Assembly (NCBI RefSeq): GCF_022213955.1
Contig: NZ_JAKNTW010000030.1
Location: 39,955 to 103,954 of the forward strand
Direction: 5' to 3'
DNA from: Dolomitihabitans soli
Lineage (GTDB): Bacteria > Actinomycetota > Actinomycetes > Streptosporangiales > Streptosporangiaceae
DNA length: 64,000 bases
Shown: piece by piece, positions 9,646 to 19,881 of the stretch
Layout: every line of letters starts with the position of its first letter
Numbering within the stretch: the first letter of the stretch is position 1
Translations under genes and position numbers: made by a program
The notes under the pieces: model-generated
Databases searched by the model: none
What the model was told of the DNA's origin: nothing
What the model saw: only the letters and a program-made list of their open reading frames with translations

Positions 9646-11361
9646 ATGACATACAGCGCCGCGGAGCCATTGCCGAACTTCGCACCGGCCCATGGTCCCG
9701 TCCGCGCCGTCTTCGGGTGGCTCTTGGACGCGCAGCGATATCGCATTCTGCTCCTGGTCTTTCTGTACTGCCTGTTCTTCGGCGCTCAGATCCTCGTTCC
9801 CTACCTGGTCGGTCAGGCACTGCAGAGCGGCATCGGGGACGGCCGGGAGCTGACCCGCTGGGTCATGACACTCGTCGGCGTCATCGCCGTGGTGACGATC
9901 AGCGGCTACGGCGCCTGGACGGTGCTGGAGCTGGCCCGCATGGACGGCATCATCCGCACGGAGCGCGCCATACTGCAGCAGATCATGCGGCTCGGCGGTG
10001 AGACCGGCCGCCGCTTCAGCACCGGCGACATCGTTTCCATCACCTCGGCCGATGCGGTCACCTTCGGCTATCTCATCGCCTATATCGGTCTGCTCGGCGG
10101 CAGCCTCTTCTCCTACGGCGTCGCCGTGACGCTGCTCATCATGCAGTCGGCCGACCTGGCCCTCACCGTGCTGCTGGGAATGCCCATCATGCTCCTGTGC
10201 CTGCGTCCCACCTTCCGCTCGCTGGAAAGGCAGAAGAGCGCCCAGCGCGAAAGGATCGCCACGGCCAACACCCTCGCGGGCGACACCGTGACCGGGTTGC
10301 GGGTCCTGCGCGGACTCGGCGGAGAGGAATACTTCGCGAGCCGCTATCGCACCGCCTCCCGCGACCTGCAACGCGAAGGCGAGGCCGTGGCCCGCTCGCG
10401 TGCCGTCCTGGAAGGCGCGCAGGTGCTGCTGCCCGGCATCCTGCTGCTCGTCGTGGTCCTGTGGAGCACCCACAAGGCCGTCGCGGGAGAGATTTCCCCG
10501 GGCGTCTTCATCGCCTTCTTCGGCTATCTCACCCTGCTGGTACGTCCTCTGCGCACCACCATCATGGGCATCAACCACTTCGCGCACGCCCGGGTCGCCG
10601 CCCGGCGCATCCATGGTTTCCTGACCGCCCAGCCGACCATCGAGACCCGTGGCACGAGGCCCTTCCGCTACCAGGGCGAGCTGCGAGATCCCGAGAGCGG
10701 GATCACCATCGCCCTGGGCCGCTTCACCGCCATGGTGGACGAGTCCCCGGAACGCGCGACCGCCGTACTCGATCGTCTGGCCAGGCACACCGAGCCGGCG
10801 GGCCGGCTCGCCGGAGTTCCGCTCACCGAGTTCTCCATGGAACAGGTCCGCGCCCACATCCATCTGCTCCACCACGACGCCCACCTCTTCAGCGGCGACC
10901 TTCACGAGCAGCTCGACGTGGACGGCCGGCGCTCCGCGGACGAGATCGTCCGCGCCCTGCACACCGCTTCCGCCCTCGACATCGTCGGGCTCGACCCATC
11001 TCACATCGACCTCGACCCCCCGCCCGACCAGCCGTACGAGACGCACATGACCCTCGGCGAGCGCGGCCGCGGTCTCTCCGGCGGCCAGCTCCAGCGCCTG
11101 CTCCTCGCCCGCGCCCTGCTCGCCGACAGCGACATCCTGCTCCTGGACCGTCCCACGACCGCCGTCGACGCCCGGACCGAAGCTCGCATCACCGCCCGGC
11201 TCGCCCGCCACCGCGCCGGCCGCACCACCGTGGTGGCCACCTCTTCTCCTCAGCTCCTGGCCAGCGCCGACGAAGTCGTCTTCCACGGCGGAGAGGTCCT
11301 GCGCGGCACCCATGCCGAGCTGCTCCGGCACCGGCCCTACCGCGACTGCGTGAAGCGGTGA
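9646..11361 (+). CDS. ABC exporter half-transporter with degenerate Walker A and no catalytic glutamate
   Basis: This 571-residue protein has an N-terminal transmembrane domain (about residues 30-310) and a nucleotide-binding domain. The ABC signature is intact (LSGGQ, 477-481). Where Walker A should be (about 359-374) the sequence reads AMVDESPERATAVL, with no GxxGxGKS/T. After Walker B the catalytic glutamate is Arg (D501-R502), and the switch histidine is replaced (VVATSSPQ). It can therefore not hydrolyse ATP at its own Walker site, but it can give its signature motif to the partner. The partner gene overlaps by 4 bp and has the opposite defects. Start: GGAG 6 nt before ATG 9646. Likely role: export of the NRPS product or of a glycosylated precursor. 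Confidence 0.88.
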   Translation: MTYSAAEPLPNFAPAHGPVRAVFGWLLDAQRYRILLLVFLYCLFFGAQILVPYLVGQALQSGIGDGRELTRWVMTLVGVIAVVTISGYGAWTVLELARMDGIIRTERAILQQIMRLGGETGRRFSTGDIVSITSADAVTFGYLIAYIGLLGGSLFSYGVAVTLLIMQSADLALTVLLGMPIMLLCLRPTFRSLERQKSAQRERIATANTLAGDTVTGLRVLRGLGGEEYFASRYRTASRDLQREGEAVARSRAVLEGAQVLLPGILLLVVVLWSTHKAVAGEISPGVFIAFFGYLTLLVRPLRTTIMGINHFAHARVAARRIHGFLTAQPTIETRGTRPFRYQGELRDPESGITIALGRFTAMVDESPERATAVLDRLARHTEPAGRLAGVPLTEFSMEQVRAHIHLLHHDAHLFSGDLHEQLDVDGRRSADEIVRALHTASALDIVGLDPSHIDLDPPPDQPYETHMTLGERGRGLSGGQLQRLLLARALLADSDILLLDRPTTAVDARTEARITARLARHRAGRTTVVATSSPQLLASADEVVFHGGEVLRGTHAELLRHRPYRDCVKR

Positions 11362-13151
11362 GAGCCACCGCGGAGCCGGAGCGGGTTCGCCGCTACGCCC
11401 GCGCCCTCCTGCGGAGTGAGCCCCGTTCCGTCGCCACGGCCGCGGTCCTGAACGTCGCCGCCGCTCTCGCCGCCCTCGGCCTGCCGAACGTCCTCGGCGG
11501 GATGGCGGCCCTGATCGCGACCGAGGTCCACGTCGGCGCCGGCCCTGATCTGCTGCGCGAGCTGAATCTCAGCGCTCTCGGTGGCGGCATCTTCCTCCTG
11601 GCCCAGACGCTGCTCTCCTGGTGGGCCGCACGCTCCGTCCTCCTGCTCGCCGAACGGCTCCTCAACCGCCTGCGTGAAGACTTCCTCGACGGGCTGCTCA
11701 CCTTGCCCTTGACGGCCGTGGAAAAGCTCGACACCGGAGATCTGCTCTCCCGGGTGACGGCCGACGCCGATCAGGTCGGGCTGACCTTCCGCTACGCGCT
11801 GCCCACCTTCTTCGTCAACGCCACCACCGTCCTGGTCCTCCTGGTGGGTTCGCTCGCGGTGTCCCCGCTGCTCACGGTCACCGTCCTGATCGTGTTCCCC
11901 ATCCTCGTGCCCGCCGTACGCTGGTACTTCGCCCGCTATCCGCAAGCGTTCGGCGCGCTCATGGCCCAGCAGGCCGCCATGCACGCCGTCGTCGCGGAGA
12001 GCGCCGACGGCGCCAGGACCATCGACACCCTGCGCTGGCGGCACCGCCGGGCCCGCCGCCTCGAAGAGGAGATCACCCGCACTCGTGCCGCCTTTCACCG
12101 GACGATACGGCTGCGCGGCGCGCTCTTCCCCACCCTTGATCTCTGCTCGCTGCTGCCCACGCTCACCACCCTCATCCTCGGACTGATCCTTATCCGGACC
12201 GGGCAGGCCGATCTCGGCACCGTCACCACGGTCGCGCTGCTGATGCAGACCCTCGCCCTGCACATGATCAACATCGTGGACAGCCTCGACCAGTTGCAGA
12301 CCGGCGGCGCCTGCCTCGCCCGGCTCGTCGGCGTCATGCCGACCGGTGAACCGGGCAAGGAGACACGGCGTGTCCCGGCCGGTGCCCTGCTCGAAGCCAG
12401 CGCCGTCCGCTACACCTACGACGACGCCGCCGCCCGCGAGGTCCTCCACGGGATCGACCTCGACCTGCGCCCCGGCGAGCACCTCGCGCTGGTCGGCCCC
12501 ACGGGAGCGGGCAAGACCACCCTCGCCCGCCTCATGGCCGGGGTCGACGTCGCCACCGAGGGAAGCGTGAAACTCGGGCACATCCCGCTGGCCGACCTGG
12601 GGCTTCCGTCACTGCGCCGCCAAGTCATGCTCACCACCCAAGAGAGCCACGTCTTCGTGGGCACCCTCGCCGAGAACCTGCGCATCGCCGCCCCCGACGC
12701 CACGTACGCGGAACTCGAAGAGGCCCTTTTCGCCGTGGGAGCGGCGGATTGGGCCGCGCAGCTGCCGGAGAAACTCGATACCCGGCTCAACGGAGCCCAC
12801 GGCCCTTTTCCGCCCGACAAGGCCCAGCAACTCGCCCTCGCCCGCATCCTGCTGGCCGGCCCCAGGGTGCTCGTGCTGGACGAGGCGACCTCCATGCTGA
12901 GCCCGTCGGCCGTCCGCGGAACCGAGGAAGCCCTGACGCGTTTCCTGGCGGGCCGCACGGTCGTCTCCATCGTGCACCACCTGCACACCGCACGCCGGGC
13001 CGACCGTATAGCGGTCCTGGAGGACGGCAGGCTCGTGGAAATCGGCACACACGACGAACTCCTTCCCCGAAAAGGCGCGTACCACCGGCTCTGGGAGGCC
13101 TACCACGGCGGCCGGACCGGCAATGGCAACCACACACCTGGTCTGGAGTAG
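11358..13151 (+). CDS. ABC exporter half-transporter with intact Walker A/B but degenerate signature motif
   Basis: This 597-residue protein starts at a GTG inside a GTGA overlap with the previous gene. It has six predicted membrane spans and a nucleotide-binding domain. Walker A is GPTGAGKTT (380-388), Walker B ends in D508-E509, and the switch histidine is present in SIVHHL. The LSGGQ signature is replaced by FPPDK (484-488). Paired with its neighbour's LSGGQ it would complete exactly one working ATP site; the second site would have neither Walker A nor signature. Heterodimeric exporters with one degenerate site are known, but a site this completely lost is extreme. It lies 3 bp before the UDP-galactopyranose mutase gene, in the same operon. 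Confidence 0.9.
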   Translation: MRATAEPERVRRYARALLRSEPRSVATAAVLNVAAALAALGLPNVLGGMAALIATEVHVGAGPDLLRELNLSALGGGIFLLAQTLLSWWAARSVLLLAERLLNRLREDFLDGLLTLPLTAVEKLDTGDLLSRVTADADQVGLTFRYALPTFFVNATTVLVLLVGSLAVSPLLTVTVLIVFPILVPAVRWYFARYPQAFGALMAQQAAMHAVVAESADGARTIDTLRWRHRRARRLEEEITRTRAAFHRTIRLRGALFPTLDLCSLLPTLTTLILGLILIRTGQADLGTVTTVALLMQTLALHMINIVDSLDQLQTGGACLARLVGVMPTGEPGKETRRVPAGALLEASAVRYTYDDAAAREVLHGIDLDLRPGEHLALVGPTGAGKTTLARLMAGVDVATEGSVKLGHIPLADLGLPSLRRQVMLTTQESHVFVGTLAENLRIAAPDATYAELEEALFAVGAADWAAQLPEKLDTRLNGAHGPFPPDKAQQLALARILLAGPRVLVLDEATSMLSPSAVRGTEEALTRFLAGRTVVSIVHHLHTARRADRIAVLEDGRLVEIGTHDELLPRKGAYHRLWEAYHGGRTGNGNHTPGLE

Positions 13152-14294
<1,143 letters not shown>

Positions 14295-14364
14295 CCGCCG
14301 GCCATCGACCATCACCAGCCGAAAACGCGCGGTCACGCGCACCGGAAAGGGGAGCCTTCACCTC

Positions 14365-16374
14365 ATGAGCAATCCCGCCGCCGCCGGCCTGCCGAAAGTC
14401 TCCGTTCTCATGCCGACGTATCAGCAGGAAGCCTTCATTCCCCGAGCCATCGAAAGCCTGCGCGCCCAGACCTACCGCGACTGGGAACTCGTCATCGTCA
14501 ATGACGGCTCCCACGACCGTACCCACGAACTCCTGCACGACCTCCTGGAAGAGGTCTGGGACGACCGGGTGACCTATCTGCGCAACGAGCGGAATCTCGG
14601 CCTCGGGGCGGCGCTGAACCTCGCGACGCGCCACGCCACCGGCACGTACATCTCCTATCTGCCGTCCGATGACATCTACCATGCCGATCATCTTGAGAGG
14701 CTGGTCGCGGTGCTCGAAGAGAGTCCCCGCGTCTACATCGCCTACGGAGGCGTGCACATCGCCTTCAACCGAGGTCTCGTGGCCTCCCGCATGGGCGCGG
14801 CCACCCTTCGCGGCGACGATGTCATCGGCCACGAGATCGAGACCCTCAACGCCCCGGCTCCGGTGAGCTGGCTGGACACGCTCAAGAGCGGCAATACCCT
14901 GGCGATGGTCCAGGTGATGCACCGCAGGGATTCCGAGGAGCAGTCCCCGTGGACCACGCGCGACGAATACGTCTCCGACGCCATCGAGGCGGACCAATGG
15001 CGGCGGCTCATCCGCCTTGGAGCGACCTTCCGGTACGCCGGAAAGACCACCTGCCAGTGGGTGCAGCATCCCCTGCAGCATCACCGCATCATCGGCGGCA
15101 CACCCGGCAGATACGGGTGGCCGGTAGGCGGCCTGCCACGCTACCGCTCGTTCTACGGTGTCCCTGCCGGGCAATACCTGGACTGGCGCCCCTGGTGCGG
15201 ACGGCCCGTCCATGAGAAGCGACGGTCCGACGTCGGCTACTCGCCGCCGCCCGGTCACGCGAAGACCGCCGGCACGGGTCTGCGCATCCTGGTCGTGGGC
15301 GATCTGGGCTTCAATCCCGAGCGCCTGCTCGTGCTGGAGCAGGCCGGTCACGAACTGGCCGGACTATGGCATCCCGATCCGGACCTGTGGATGGCCACCG
15401 GGCCTTTTCCCTGGGGACACATCCGCGATATTCCGGCGACCGGCGACTGGCGTCGCGCGGCGGCGGACTTCAGGCCCGATGTCATCTACGCCGGGCTCAA
15501 CTGGTCGTCGATTCCGCTGGCCGAGCAGGTCATGGACGCCGGACTCGACGCTCCTTTCGTCTGGCATTTCAAGGAGAGTCCCGGGCACGCCATCGAACAT
15601 GCCCTGTGGCCCGGACTCGTCCGTCTCATGTCCCGCAGCGATGGCCGGATCTTCATCAACGACGAGTGCCGGACCTGGTTCGAGCTGGCCCTGCGCGGAA
15701 TTCCTCAGTTCAGCGGCGAGGACCTCATCATGGACGGCGACATGCCGCCCCGCGACTGGTTCCACGGAGAATTCCGGCCCAAGCTCTCCGAGCGGACCGG
15801 CGAAGCGCACACCGTGTGCGCCGGCATGTGGCGAAAGGACGTCGACGAATGGAAGGAGCTCGCCGAAGCCGGAATCCACGTCCACATCTATGGTCAGGCC
15901 TATCACGAACTGGCCGGGGAATCGATCCCGAAGGGAGTGGCGGGCGGTTACGTTCACCTGCACCCGGCCGTCGAGCCTCAGCAGTGGGTGTCCGAGCTGT
16001 CTCAGTACGATGCCGGCTGGCTGCACGTCTTCGACAGCGTGAACCACGGCGAACTGAGAGGCGCCAGCTGGCCCGACCTCAATTATCCCGGACGGCTGAG
16101 CAGCTACGCCGCGGCCGGTCTGCCGTGGATCCTGGCCGACTCGCACAACGGATCGACGTCGGCCATTCGCAATCTCGCCCGCAGGTATGCCGTTGACGTC
16201 CCGTTCAGCGGCATTCCACATCTCGGTGCGCAGCTTCACGACTCAGCGCTGATCCAGGAGCGGACGGCGAACATGCGCAGGCACCGCGATGACTTCACCT
16301 TCGACGCTCACGTCCCCCGGCTCGGCGACTACTTCCGGCGCGTCATCGCATCCCGGCGACGCCGAGCCGACTGA
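14365..16374 (+). CDS. Two-domain glycosyltransferase (GT2 N-terminus, GT-B-like C-terminus)
   Basis: The 669-residue protein begins with a GT2 domain (about 10-230). It has VSVLMPTYQQ, the VNDGS loop and a DxD-type acidic motif in LPSDDIYH near residue 101. The second half (about 300-660) looks like a GT-B nucleotide-sugar transferase: a Rossmann start (LRILVVGDLG) and a late donor-site segment with YPGRLSSYAAAGLP. There are no membrane spans. Two catalytic domains could add two sugars in series or polymerise one donor. With the mutase just upstream, a galactofuranosyl-type transfer is the best guess. Start: ATG 14365 with GGAAAGGGGAG upstream. Same strand as the glf/ABC operon. Confidence 0.85.
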   Translation: MSNPAAAGLPKVSVLMPTYQQEAFIPRAIESLRAQTYRDWELVIVNDGSHDRTHELLHDLLEEVWDDRVTYLRNERNLGLGAALNLATRHATGTYISYLPSDDIYHADHLERLVAVLEESPRVYIAYGGVHIAFNRGLVASRMGAATLRGDDVIGHEIETLNAPAPVSWLDTLKSGNTLAMVQVMHRRDSEEQSPWTTRDEYVSDAIEADQWRRLIRLGATFRYAGKTTCQWVQHPLQHHRIIGGTPGRYGWPVGGLPRYRSFYGVPAGQYLDWRPWCGRPVHEKRRSDVGYSPPPGHAKTAGTGLRILVVGDLGFNPERLLVLEQAGHELAGLWHPDPDLWMATGPFPWGHIRDIPATGDWRRAAADFRPDVIYAGLNWSSIPLAEQVMDAGLDAPFVWHFKESPGHAIEHALWPGLVRLMSRSDGRIFINDECRTWFELALRGIPQFSGEDLIMDGDMPPRDWFHGEFRPKLSERTGEAHTVCAGMWRKDVDEWKELAEAGIHVHIYGQAYHELAGESIPKGVAGGYVHLHPAVEPQQWVSELSQYDAGWLHVFDSVNHGELRGASWPDLNYPGRLSSYAAAGLPWILADSHNGSTSAIRNLARRYAVDVPFSGIPHLGAQLHDSALIQERTANMRRHRDDFTFDAHVPRLGDYFRRVIASRRRRAD

Positions 16375-16439
16375 TCCGAGCGGACCACCGCGCCACCTGA
16401 GCAGCCGTTTTTCACGTTGCCCTACACGGAGGATCAGAG

Positions 16440-17216
16440 ATGAACAGGTGGATCGAGCTGGAAGGCGCCGTCAACGTCCGGGATCTGGGAGGGCTGGCCA
16501 CTCTCGACGGCGGGGAGACGAAGTTCGGCCGGATCATCAGATCCGACAACCTCCAGGAACTCACGCCCGGGGACGTGGCAAGGGTCGTCGGCGAGCTGAA
16601 GCTCAGGCATGTGGTGGACCTGCGCTCAGGACGCGAGGTGACGCTCGAAGGCCCGGGTCCGTTGACGGCCGTGCCCGAAATGACCATTCATCACCACACG
16701 CTGTTCGCCGAAGGCGGGACCCGCACCGACACCGATGCCGTCGACGTCAACCCGGTGCTGCCCTGGCACGAACGCCACGGCGACGCCGACCGGCGTGTCA
16801 CCGGGTTGTACTACACCTACCTGCGGGAAAGGCCGGACTCCGTGGTGAGCGCCCTGCGCGCGATGGCGTCCGAGGACGGCGGGGCCATCGTGCACTGCGC
16901 CGCGGGCAAGGACCGCACCTCGGTGCTGTGCGCGCTCGCGCTCGAAATCGCCGGCGCCGACCGCGCGGCGATCATCGAGGATTACCTCGCGACAGCGGAC
17001 CGGCTCGAGCGGATTCTGACCCGGCTCCGCAGAAGCGACACCTACCGAGCAGATCTGGACCCCCGGTCGGCGAGCGAGCACCTGCCTCGCGCGCAGTACA
17101 TCGAGCGCTTCTTCAACGTCCTCGACGCCCGCGACGGCGGCGTCCTGCGCTGGCTCGCACAACACGGCTGGACCGGCTCCGACACGGAGGCGATACGCGC
17201 CAAACTCCTGGACTGA
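16440..17216 (+). CDS. Protein-tyrosine-phosphatase-fold phosphatase
   Basis: The 258-residue protein has the P-loop HCAAGKDRTS, with nucleophile C153 and R159 of CX5R. The N-terminal NVRDLGGL motif is characteristic of the bacterial tyrosine/serine phosphatase family (PF13350-type). Such enzymes remove phosphate from proteins, lipids or small molecules. In antibiotic clusters a phosphatase often acts on a phosphorylated intermediate or reverses self-protection, so that role is plausible here but not shown. Start: ATG 16440 with GGAGG about 8 nt upstream. It is the last gene of the rightward block; a hairpin follows the stop. Confidence 0.85.
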   Translation: MNRWIELEGAVNVRDLGGLATLDGGETKFGRIIRSDNLQELTPGDVARVVGELKLRHVVDLRSGREVTLEGPGPLTAVPEMTIHHHTLFAEGGTRTDTDAVDVNPVLPWHERHGDADRRVTGLYYTYLRERPDSVVSALRAMASEDGGAIVHCAAGKDRTSVLCALALEIAGADRAAIIEDYLATADRLERILTRLRRSDTYRADLDPRSASEHLPRAQYIERFFNVLDARDGGVLRWLAQHGWTGSDTEAIRAKLLD

Positions 17217-17287
17217 GAGGTCTGCCGCGCGTTCACGCGCCGGTGAACCCCCGGCGAGGGCGTCTGGTCTCGCCGGTGGCGCGCTTC

Positions 17288-17315
17288 GGCCGGCTCGGGC
17301 TCGGCTGAGCCGGCC
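17288..17315. terminator. Bidirectional hairpin terminator between convergent genes
   Basis: Perfect 9-bp arms GGCCGGCTC (17288-17296) and GAGCCGGCC (17307-17315) enclose a 10-nt loop. They lie between the stop of the phosphatase (+) and the stop of the methyltransferase (-). No U-tract follows, which is common in actinomycetes. Confidence 0.6.
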
Positions 17316-17327
17316 GCCCAGCGTCCC

Positions 17328-18167
17328 TCATGCCCTTTCCGCGACGACGAACCGGGCGGGAATCGGATAAATGAGCTGCTTGTCGCGAGCGAACTTCGAA
17401 AGGGCGGAGATGACCGCCTCGCGCGCCGGACCCAGCCGATCGGCCGAGATCTTCTCCAGCCTTTCTCGCGCGCCGTGCGACCACATCCAGCGCCAGTAAT
17501 GGGCGGGATCGTCGAAACGGGCCTGATACGTTTCGTCGACGACTCGCACACCGGTGAAGCCGTTGTTCGCCAGCACCTCTTCGACGCCGTCTCGGGTGCC
17601 CAAAGGATCCCGCGGCCGTTTCGGTGCGGGGCGTGCCTCGTTTTCGTACGGGAGGAGCGCGTCGTTGACGATGCGCGGAATCTCCGTGTCCTCCCGCCGA
17701 TCACTGAGCCGGACGGTCATCACCAGACGACCACCGGGCCGGAGCAGCCGGGAGTACTTCGCGACCGCCACGACCGGATCGGACAGGAAGAATATGACGA
17801 ACCCCGCAATGATCGCATCGAACGAGTCGTCTGAATAGTTGGGGGACTCGGCATCGCCGATTTCCGCGCGGGCATGCCGGAGACCGCCCTCGGCGATCTT
17901 TGCGTTGACTTTGTCGATCATGGCAGGGGCGAGATCGATGCCCACCACCGATCCGTCCGCTCCGACCGCCGCGGCGGCGGGAACAAGACTCGCGCCCCGC
18001 CCGCAGCCCACGTCGAGAACCGATTCGCCTGGCGCAAGTGCCGCGAGTTCGACCAGCCGAAGGCCCGCGGGCCCGAAGAAGTCCACGCCGACCTGGTCAT
18101 AAACGGCCGCCGCGCGGTTGAACACAGCGGCTATGGATGATTTCCCCGTCGACTCTTCTGCCGCCAA
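17328..18167 (-). CDS. SAM-dependent methyltransferase (class I)
   Basis: The 279-residue protein has the Rossmann methyltransferase motif I (VLDVGCGRGASL), the acidic post-I residue in VVGIDLAPAMI, motif II/III around DSFDAIIAGF and the LRPGGRLVMTV strand. It is similar in layout to UbiE/Methyltransf_11 family proteins that methylate small molecules at O, N or C. Start: TTG at 18167 with GGAGGA about 7 nt upstream. It is on the minus strand with the adenylation enzyme and the SARP gene, probably one leftward transcript. Methylation of the peptide or of an amino-acid precursor is inferred from context. Confidence 0.82.
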   Translation of the reverse strand: MAAEESTGKSSIAAVFNRAAAVYDQVGVDFFGPAGLRLVELAALAPGESVLDVGCGRGASLVPAAAAVGADGSVVGIDLAPAMIDKVNAKIAEGGLRHARAEIGDAESPNYSDDSFDAIIAGFVIFFLSDPVVAVAKYSRLLRPGGRLVMTVRLSDRREDTEIPRIVNDALLPYENEARPAPKRPRDPLGTRDGVEEVLANNGFTGVRVVDETYQARFDDPAHYWRWMWSHGARERLEKISADRLGPAREAVISALSKFARDKQLIYPIPARFVVAERA

Positions 18168-18251
18168 GACACGTCCTCCGGAATGTCAACGTGCGAACTG
18201 ATTTGATCATGGACAATACCGCTCGGCGGGCCCGTCTCCGGGCTTCCGTCC

Positions 18252-19781
18252 TCACTCCGCCAGGCCGGCCGCGAGCCGCCTTCTGTCGATTTTGCCGTTG
18301 ACGTTGAGCGGCAGGTCGTCCAGGTGAACGAAGCGCGACGGCGCCATGTAGGCGGGCAACGACTCCTTGACGAGCACCGTCAGCTCCGCACCGCTCACCG
18401 GCCCGCCCGTGTACGCGGCCACCAGGTCGATTTCTCCGTCGTCCGAGGTCAGCGGGGTGACCACGGCGTCCACCACGCCCGGGTGCCGGCGCAGCACCGT
18501 CTCGATCTCCCCCAGCTCGATCCGGTAGCCGCGGATCTTCACCTGGTCGTCGAGCCGGCCCAGGAGCAGCAGCGACCCGCCGGACCGCGTGACCACGTCG
18601 CCGGTCCGATACCAGTGCCGGTCGGTGAGGGCGTCTCCCGCCTGGAACCACACCGCCCGCCCGCCGTCGAACGCCACGAACCGGCCCTTGTTCTGCTCCG
18701 CGTTCAGGTAGCCGGGGAAACGCTGGACGCCTCGCACGCACAACTCGCCCTCGGTGGCCGGGCGCCCCTCCTGATCGAGGACGACCTGTTCGAGCCAAGG
18801 GTGTACGGCCCCGATGGGCACCGCCCCATTTCTGGTCCGTGGCCAGTCGGCGGGGTCGGCGGGCAGGCTGTAGCGGGCGCACGTGATGGTTGCCTCCGTG
18901 GGCCCGTAGAGGTTGTGAACGACACTCGCGGGGGCGGCCCGCCGCCACTCGGCGGCCTGGTCGAGGGTGAGCTGCTCGCCGCCGAAAATGCTGTGCCGCA
19001 GTGTGGGCATCTGTTCCGGTGCCAGCGTGTTCAGGCGGCGAGCCAGCGACACGATCGACGGGACGGAGAACCAGTGGGTCAGCTCCCGCGTACGCACGTA
19101 GCCGCTCGGCGCCAGCAGGTCCAGCTTGGTGGGGACGACCAGCGCCGCACCCGATCCCCAGGCGACGAACATGTCGAAGACCGACAGATCGAAGGTCAGG
19201 TCGAACGTCTGGGAGAAGCGACAGCCCGGACCGGCCTCGAAGTAGTCGATGTTCGCCGCGAGATAGGTGTCCAGGCTGCGGTGGAGAATGGGCACGCCCT
19301 TGGGCACGCCCGTGGAACCCGAGGTGAACAGCACGTAGGCGAGGTCGTCAGCACCGCCGTGCCGGCCGAGCCCGGCGGCCCCGGGCAGGCGGCTCAGGCG
19401 CTCCGGGCTCACGGTCACCGTGGTGGCGGATGCCCCGACGTCCGTGGCGTCCTCACGGAGCAGCAGATCCACGCCGGCCCCCGCGCACATGAGCCGGTTG
19501 CGGGCCGCCGGGACGGAGGGATTGAGCGGCACCACGGCGGCGCCCAGGCGCAGCGCGGCGAGGTAACCCGTGTAGGCGACCAGGCTGCGGGCGGCCAGCA
19601 GGCCGACGGCCCGAGGCGGTCCCCCGTGGTGTTCGAGCAGGTGGCCGGCGAGCCGGTCGGCCAGGGCACGCAGCTCGCGGTAGGTCAGGCGGTGCGGGCC
19701 GACGTCGAGGGCGAGCCCGTCCGGGTTGCGCTCCGCACCGGCCACGAACCATTCGTACAACGTCACAAGGTGCTCCCCCAT
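18252..19781 (-). CDS. Free-standing amino-acid adenylation enzyme (NRPS A domain)
   Basis: The 509-residue protein has all core A-domain motifs: FTSGSTGVPKG, NLYGPTEAT, YRTGD, DDQVKIRGYR and the catalytic lysine in NVNGKID. It carries no carrier or condensation domain, so it must load a carrier in trans; the free carrier at 2496-2792 is the obvious candidate. Pocket residues read from FDLSVFDMF begin D-L-F; I do not assign a substrate. I chose ATG 19781 because homology begins there (LVTLYEWFVAGAERNPDGLA). An in-frame ATG at 19901 overlapping the end of the SARP gene would add 40 residues without recognisable fold and lacks a ribosome site. Confidence 0.9.
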   Translation of the reverse strand: MGEHLVTLYEWFVAGAERNPDGLALDVGPHRLTYRELRALADRLAGHLLEHHGGPPRAVGLLAARSLVAYTGYLAALRLGAAVVPLNPSVPAARNRLMCAGAGVDLLLREDATDVGASATTVTVSPERLSRLPGAAGLGRHGGADDLAYVLFTSGSTGVPKGVPILHRSLDTYLAANIDYFEAGPGCRFSQTFDLTFDLSVFDMFVAWGSGAALVVPTKLDLLAPSGYVRTRELTHWFSVPSIVSLARRLNTLAPEQMPTLRHSIFGGEQLTLDQAAEWRRAAPASVVHNLYGPTEATITCARYSLPADPADWPRTRNGAVPIGAVHPWLEQVVLDQEGRPATEGELCVRGVQRFPGYLNAEQNKGRFVAFDGGRAVWFQAGDALTDRHWYRTGDVVTRSGGSLLLLGRLDDQVKIRGYRIELGEIETVLRRHPGVVDAVVTPLTSDDGEIDLVAAYTGGPVSGAELTVLVKESLPAYMAPSRFVHLDDLPLNVNGKIDRRRLAAGLAE

Positions 19782-19881
19782 GAACCCTGGGCCGGCTGAT
19801 CGAAGTGGCGGACCGTCACCGTGCAGACCGTGGCGGTTGAGTACGTTTGACCGCGACACATATCCGGATTTTTCCCCGTAA

